From Limnohabitans sp. Jir72 (GTDB lineage: Bacteria; Pseudomonadota; Gammaproteobacteria; Burkholderiales; Burkholderiaceae_C): a DNA stretch of 64,000 nt. Positions 63,562-64,000 of the stretch are shown in pieces. Both the position numbers and the translations under genes were made by a program. Location of the stretch: assembly GCF_003063575.1 (NCBI RefSeq), contig NZ_NESC01000005.1:248001-312000 (forward strand). Reading direction: 5' to 3'. Below the pieces are notes generated by a model. The model did not search any database. It saw nothing but the letters and a program-made list of their open reading frames with translations, and had not been told where the DNA came from. Within the stretch, counting starts at the first letter, position 1, and each line of letters opens with the position of its first letter.

Positions 63562-64000
63562 ATGAACACGACTGTCAGCAAATCTGTGCTGGGCCAAATG
63601 CCCGCCGCCACGGCCCAAGCCGTGGCACCGGCGACTTCGGCCAAAACCTTGTCCACCTTGCTGCTCGCCGCTGGCGTGGCCGCCTTGGTCGTGATGGCCG
63701 ACCAAATGATCGACGACTGGGCCGAAACCCATGTGCTGGCCTCCTGGCTGGCCCTGTGGGCTGTGGCGGTGCTGGCCATTGGGGCCTTGCGCGGCGTGAC
63801 CCGCATTCTGGCCCAGAAACTGATGGCCAATCTGGACGGCTGGTCAGCTCAAGTGGCCCGTCGCCGCTCGGACCAGCGCCTGTGGGCCATGGCCCAGAAC
63901 GACACCCGCATGATGCGCGACCTGCAAACCGCCATGGACCGTGCCGACGAGGACAGCGAGCCCGCCAAGGATGTGCACGCGCTGATGAGCCGCCGCGTGG
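63562..64000 (+). CDS. Membrane protein of unknown function (3' end outside window)
   Basis: Open from ATG 63562 (AAAGGG upstream) to the window edge, at least 146 codons. After a short soluble N-terminus (MNTTVSKSVLGQMPAATAQA) there are two membrane helices (about 34-50 and 68-88) and then a basic and charged cytoplasmic tail (MANLDGWSAQVARRRSDQRL). No family recognised. The preceding AT-rich region 63420-63540 is its likely promoter. Confidence 0.7.
   Translation, partial: MNTTVSKSVLGQMPAATAQAVAPATSAKTLSTLLLAAGVAALVVMADQMIDDWAETHVLASWLALWAVAVLAIGALRGVTRILAQKLMANLDGWSAQVARRRSDQRLWAMAQNDTRMMRDLQTAMDRADEDSEPAKDVHALMSRRV

Overview
The window looks like a chromosomal segment of a Burkholderiales beta-proteobacterium, probably Comamonadaceae. 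It is GC-rich, has many orphan Bug/TctC-type binding proteins and CaiB-type CoA-transferases, and its protein families are typical of that group. This is judged from gene content, not from a search. No rRNA, tRNA or CRISPR array was found.

Region 1 (1-14.3 kb) is a periplasmic alcohol-oxidation locus. It holds a sigma-54 activator of AcoR type (cut by the window start), a SEL1 protein, a small cytochrome c, a PQQ dehydrogenase with the extra aspartate typical of lanthanide enzymes, an ApbE flavin transferase with a NosR-like membrane flavo-iron-sulfur protein (no nosZ), a YVTN beta-propeller, cytochrome b561, a two-component system and a TonB-dependent receptor. Four sigma-54 type (-24/-12) promoters can be read by eye in front of its transcription units, so the locus is probably one sigma-54 regulon.

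Region 2 (14.3-26 kb) has two divergent DUF1232 genes, a four-gene catabolic operon (binding protein, AroE-like, amidohydrolase, esterase lipoprotein), an RND efflux pair behind a 16-bp perfect palindrome, a YjjJ/HipA-like gene and dapD. Region 3 (26-42.5 kb) is a CoA-ester catabolism region. Its first half (split MaoC hydratase, enoyl-CoA hydratase, SDR, a DUF35-thiolase-like fusion without catalytic cysteines, acyl-CoA dehydrogenase, NMO-like protein, Bug protein, acyl-CoA ligase) resembles the logic of steroid side-chain cleavage. Its second half (mesaconyl/itaconyl-type hydratase, acyl-CoA dehydrogenase, CoA-transferase, MmgE/PrpD, CitE) fits itaconate/mesaconate/methylsuccinate breakdown. 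Palindromic REP elements with a GTAG foot are scattered here, including a four-copy array with a 171-bp period.

Region 4 (42.5-52.4 kb) is an accessory, defence-like island with broken genes: an AlbA/Schlafen-like gene with an in-frame stop, a frameshifted RhuM, a frameshifted restriction-modification enzyme and a toxin with two antitoxin-like partners. Accessory genes sit between repeated 3' ends of their neighbours: the LysR gene end occurs twice and the restriction gene end three times. The 384-bp piece at 47188-47571 still shows the two tails meeting head-on, apparently a fossil of the original gene junction.

Region 5 (52.4-64 kb) returns to core-type content: a BKACE/NIPSNAP/hydroxyisobutyrate-dehydrogenase-like catabolic group, acuI, an EamA transporter, an alpha/beta-hydrolase lacking its nucleophile serine, a PhoD-like phosphatase, a universal stress protein whose ribosome-binding site is inside a hairpin, a metallophosphoesterase with a LysR regulator, and an incomplete membrane-protein gene at the right edge.
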